DNA from: Oceanithermus desulfurans
Lineage (GTDB): Bacteria > Deinococcota > Deinococci > Deinococcales > Marinithermaceae
Direction: 5' to 3'
NCBI RefSeq assembly: GCF_014201675.1
Contig: NZ_JACHEZ010000005.1
Location: 1-64,000, forward strand
Length of the DNA: 64,000 bases
Positions 61,244 through 64,000 of the stretch are shown one piece after another. Positions within the stretch are counted from its first letter, which is position 1. Every line of letters begins with the position of its first letter. A model generated the notes under the pieces. That model did no database searches, was not told the DNA's origin, and saw only the letters and a list, made by a program, of their open reading frames with translations. A program made the translations under genes and the position numbers.

Positions 61244-61825
61244 CTAGGTGAGGTCGTCGTGGGTGAACTTGTCCACGGTGTAGTGCAGGAGGCGGGTGGC
61301 GGGGTCGGTGTAGACCGCAGGGGAGAGCCCGGCCTTCCGGGCCAGCGAGGTCAGGAAGAGCTCGGGGTCGGGCAGCTGCTCCCAGACCTGGGGCAGGTAG
61401 GTGGCCCGGCCCCGCGGGTGCTCGAGCACCAGCCCCATCCCGGGCGCGAGCTTTCGGAGCAGGTCGTCCAGGTTCTCGTACAGAAGCGGCTTGGGGGGCG
61501 AGAGCACGCTTACCTCCACCTCGGTCCCGGGCCACTCCGACGGGGAGAGCGGCGGAAAGCGCGGGTCGCGGAAGGCGGCGGCCAGGGCGTTGTGGTGGGT
61601 GTCCTCGGCCAGCGGCCGTTGCGGCTCGAGGCTGCCGATGCAGCCGCGCAGGCGCCCGCCCTGGGTAAGGGTGACGAAGCTGGCCCCCGGCTGCGCAAGC
61701 CGTCGGGGCAGGTCCGCGAGCGGCGGCGGAGCCAGCGGTCCGCCGTTCAGGGCGTTCTCGATGGCCGACTCGGCCACGTCGAGCAGGGCACGTTTTTCCT
61801 CGTGGTTGAGCAGGTCTTCCTTCAT
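61244..61825 (-). CDS. amrA: AmmeMemoRadiSam system protein A (AMMECR1 domain)
   Basis: 193-aa AMMECR1-domain protein. Conserved features are TLTQGGRLRGCIGSLEPQRPL, the RDPRFPPLSPSEW segment and ARKAGLSP near the end. Domain function is unknown; a conserved cysteine (in RGCIGS) suggests catalysis or binding. It is the last gene of the Memo-AMMECR1 run, 12 bp after Memo. In many bacteria and archaea the three genes occur together and are assumed to act in one pathway. Confidence 0.9.
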   Translation of the reverse strand: MKEDLLNHEEKRALLDVAESAIENALNGGPLAPPPLADLPRRLAQPGASFVTLTQGGRLRGCIGSLEPQRPLAEDTHHNALAAAFRDPRFPPLSPSEWPGTEVEVSVLSPPKPLLYENLDDLLRKLAPGMGLVLEHPRGRATYLPQVWEQLPDPELFLTSLARKAGLSPAVYTDPATRLLHYTVDKFTHDDLT

Positions 61826-61837
61826 GGCTTGATAGCT

Positions 61838-62620
61838 TCAGTCGTAGCGCAGCGCCGCGTAGCCCACGACCCGCGAACGGTCGCCGGAGGTGTCGCCGCT
61901 GGTGGCGTAGGCCAGCAGCTCGGGCCGCCAGGAGCGCCGGTCGGCCAGCGCGGTGAGGGCGGCCCAGGGGTGGCGGCCGCAGGCCTCCCGCTGCAGCAGT
62001 TCCTGTGCGTCCAGCGCCAGCGCCGCCTCCAGGGTGGCGGCGTCGAGCTTGCGCGCCTCGGCGTCGGGGTGGTAGTGCGAAAGGTCGGTGCTCACCACCA
62101 CCAGATCTCCGGGGCGCAGCACCGCCTCCAGGTGTCCGGCGACGGCCAGCGGGTCGACCAGTCCGAAGAGCAGCGGCACCAGCTTGAACTCGCCCAGAAC
62201 GGCCTGCAGGAAGGGCAGTTCCACCTCGAGGCTGTGTTCGGGGGTGTGCGGTTCGTCGGCGCTGGTGAAGAGCGCCGACCGCTCCAGCAGTTCGCCCACG
62301 CGCTCGGTGTCCACCGGCACCTGCCCCAGCGGCGTCTCCCAGTAGGTGAAGTTGCCCGTGGACACCCCCTCGAAGGCGAGGTAGTGCGCGGGGCCCATCA
62401 GAAAGACCGTGGGGGTCTTTCCGGCCAGCGGCTCGAGCGCCCGGAAACTGTACGCGGCCACCGGCCCCGAGTAGACGTAGCCGGCGTGCGGCGCCACCAC
62501 CGCCTTGGGGGCGTGGGTGGGCGGCGTTTGGGCCATCGCCAGAAGTTCGTCGACCATCCGGGCCAGCTGCATGGGTTCGGCCGGGTAGAAACTGCCGGCC
62601 ACCGCGGGTTTGCGTACCAT
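61838..62620 (-). CDS. amrB: AmmeMemoRadiSam system protein B (Memo family)
   Basis: 260-aa Memo-family protein, related to extradiol dioxygenases. It opens with KPAVAGSFYPAEP. Expected metal-ligand histidines are in VAPHAGYVYSG, MGPAHYLAF and STDLSHYHPD, with a cysteine late in the protein (REACGRHP). Human MEMO1 is reported to bind redox metals; the bacterial reaction is unknown. GGAGAAGG precedes the ATG. It follows the radical SAM gene by 13 bp. Confidence 0.92.
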   Translation of the reverse strand: MVRKPAVAGSFYPAEPMQLARMVDELLAMAQTPPTHAPKAVVAPHAGYVYSGPVAAYSFRALEPLAGKTPTVFLMGPAHYLAFEGVSTGNFTYWETPLGQVPVDTERVGELLERSALFTSADEPHTPEHSLEVELPFLQAVLGEFKLVPLLFGLVDPLAVAGHLEAVLRPGDLVVVSTDLSHYHPDAEARKLDAATLEAALALDAQELLQREACGRHPWAALTALADRRSWRPELLAYATSGDTSGDRSRVVGYAALRYD

Positions 62621-62633
62621 CGCCTTCTCCTTT

Positions 62634-63743
<1,110 letters not shown>

Positions 63744-63748
63744 ATTTT

Positions 63749-63754
63749 ATCATA
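63749..63754 (-). promoter_or_regulatory. -10 element of the AmmeMemoRadiSam operon
   Basis: On the minus strand TATGAT, 5 nt, then GTG 63743. It lies in an AT-rich pocket; no good -35. Confidence 0.45.
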
Positions 63755-63796
63755 CATTTAGTAGAGAGAAAAGATGGCGGGCCGTCTTATTCCGCC

Positions 63797-63832
63797 ATCC
63801 CCGACGAGGCGCGAAGCGGCGAGATCGGGGAT
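63797..63832. repeat. REP-like palindrome 1
   Basis: ATCCCCGA (63797-63804) and TCGGGGAT (63825-63832) flank a GC-rich core. It resembles the short palindromic intergenic repeats of many GC-rich genomes. A second palindrome of similar style follows within 100 bp. Confidence 0.55.
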
Positions 63833-63921
63833 CTTCGCGTTACTGCAAAGAGCGGGCGAAACCAGTACCGTCGGCGGTATCTGCGATTTGTGCAACAGGA
63901 TCCTCAGCTACGCCTACTAAG

Positions 63922-63962
63922 ATTCCGGCTCTCGCGGGCCGGGCGGCCCGCTCGTCCGGAAT
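63922..63962. repeat. REP-like palindrome 2
   Basis: Outer arms ATTCCGG (63922-63928) and CCGGAAT (63956-63962), inner arms GCGGGCC (63934-63940) and GGCCCGC (63945-63951), loop GGGC. No gene is visible from 63744 to the window end. Confidence 0.6.
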
Positions 63963-64000
63963 GACGGTTGTTTATGGCGCATACGGCGAGGTTAGGGGGC

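Overview
The window is a GC-rich bacterial chromosome segment, most probably from a thermophilic, possibly marine, member of the Thermaceae in Deinococcota (an Oceanithermus- or Marinithermus-like organism). The taxonomic reading is inference. It rests on lysine genes of the LysW/alpha-aminoadipate type (lysZ, lysJ, lysK), a CarD regulator, a TAXI-TRAP transporter, compact overlapping operons, and many genes whose -10 hexamer (TANNNT) lies only 5-7 nt before the start codon, which is the signature of leaderless mRNAs.

Left part (1-17959): pepA, a TrmJ-type tRNA methyltransferase and an orphan GAF histidine kinase; a beta-CASP ribonuclease; then a phosphate/polyphosphate region. The latter holds a cytosolic PhnD-like binding protein, phoB-phoR-phoU, pstS-pstC-pstA-pstB, sixA, ppx and ppk. 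Identical 11-bp repeat pairs (CTGAC-N6-CTGAC), each placed 15 bp before a -10 element, precede both the response-regulator gene and pstS and look like the Pho boxes of this lineage. A GAF-GGDEF protein closes the region, followed by about 400 bp of low-complexity non-coding DNA.

Middle (18367-32425): a MacB/FtsX-type ABC pair, alaS, ruvX-mltG, a VOC protein, a TAXI-TRAP transporter, an M29 peptidase-CoA transferase pair, and a secreted lipoprotein ending in a perfect 40-bp palindrome.

Accessory island (32474-37148): a two-gene module of a KAP-type P-loop NTPase and a 13-blade WD40 protein, lower in GC than its surroundings. Several blades are nearly identical at DNA level, while others are AT-rich and divergent. 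This is the best candidate for an undescribed, probably conflict/defence-type system.

Right part (37156-64000): nitroreductase with a C-terminal extension, pntA1-pntA2-pntB, a KBL/AONS enzyme, two more diguanylate cyclases, an operon of a Rad52/DdrA-like protein, a phosphoesterase, CarD, rsmA and metK, tRNA-Ala(CGC), glpK-glpD, an ABC-class ATPase, trmL and two secreted proteins. Then comes the lysine region: lysK and lysJ, preceded by a newly proposed 15-residue Lys-rich leader peptide with a terminator/antiterminator-like layout, and lysZ, separated from them by a PIN/excisionase-type toxin-antitoxin pair. A bona fide phosphagen (arginine-type) kinase, unusual in bacteria, follows, and the window ends with the AmmeMemoRadiSam trio and REP-like palindromes.
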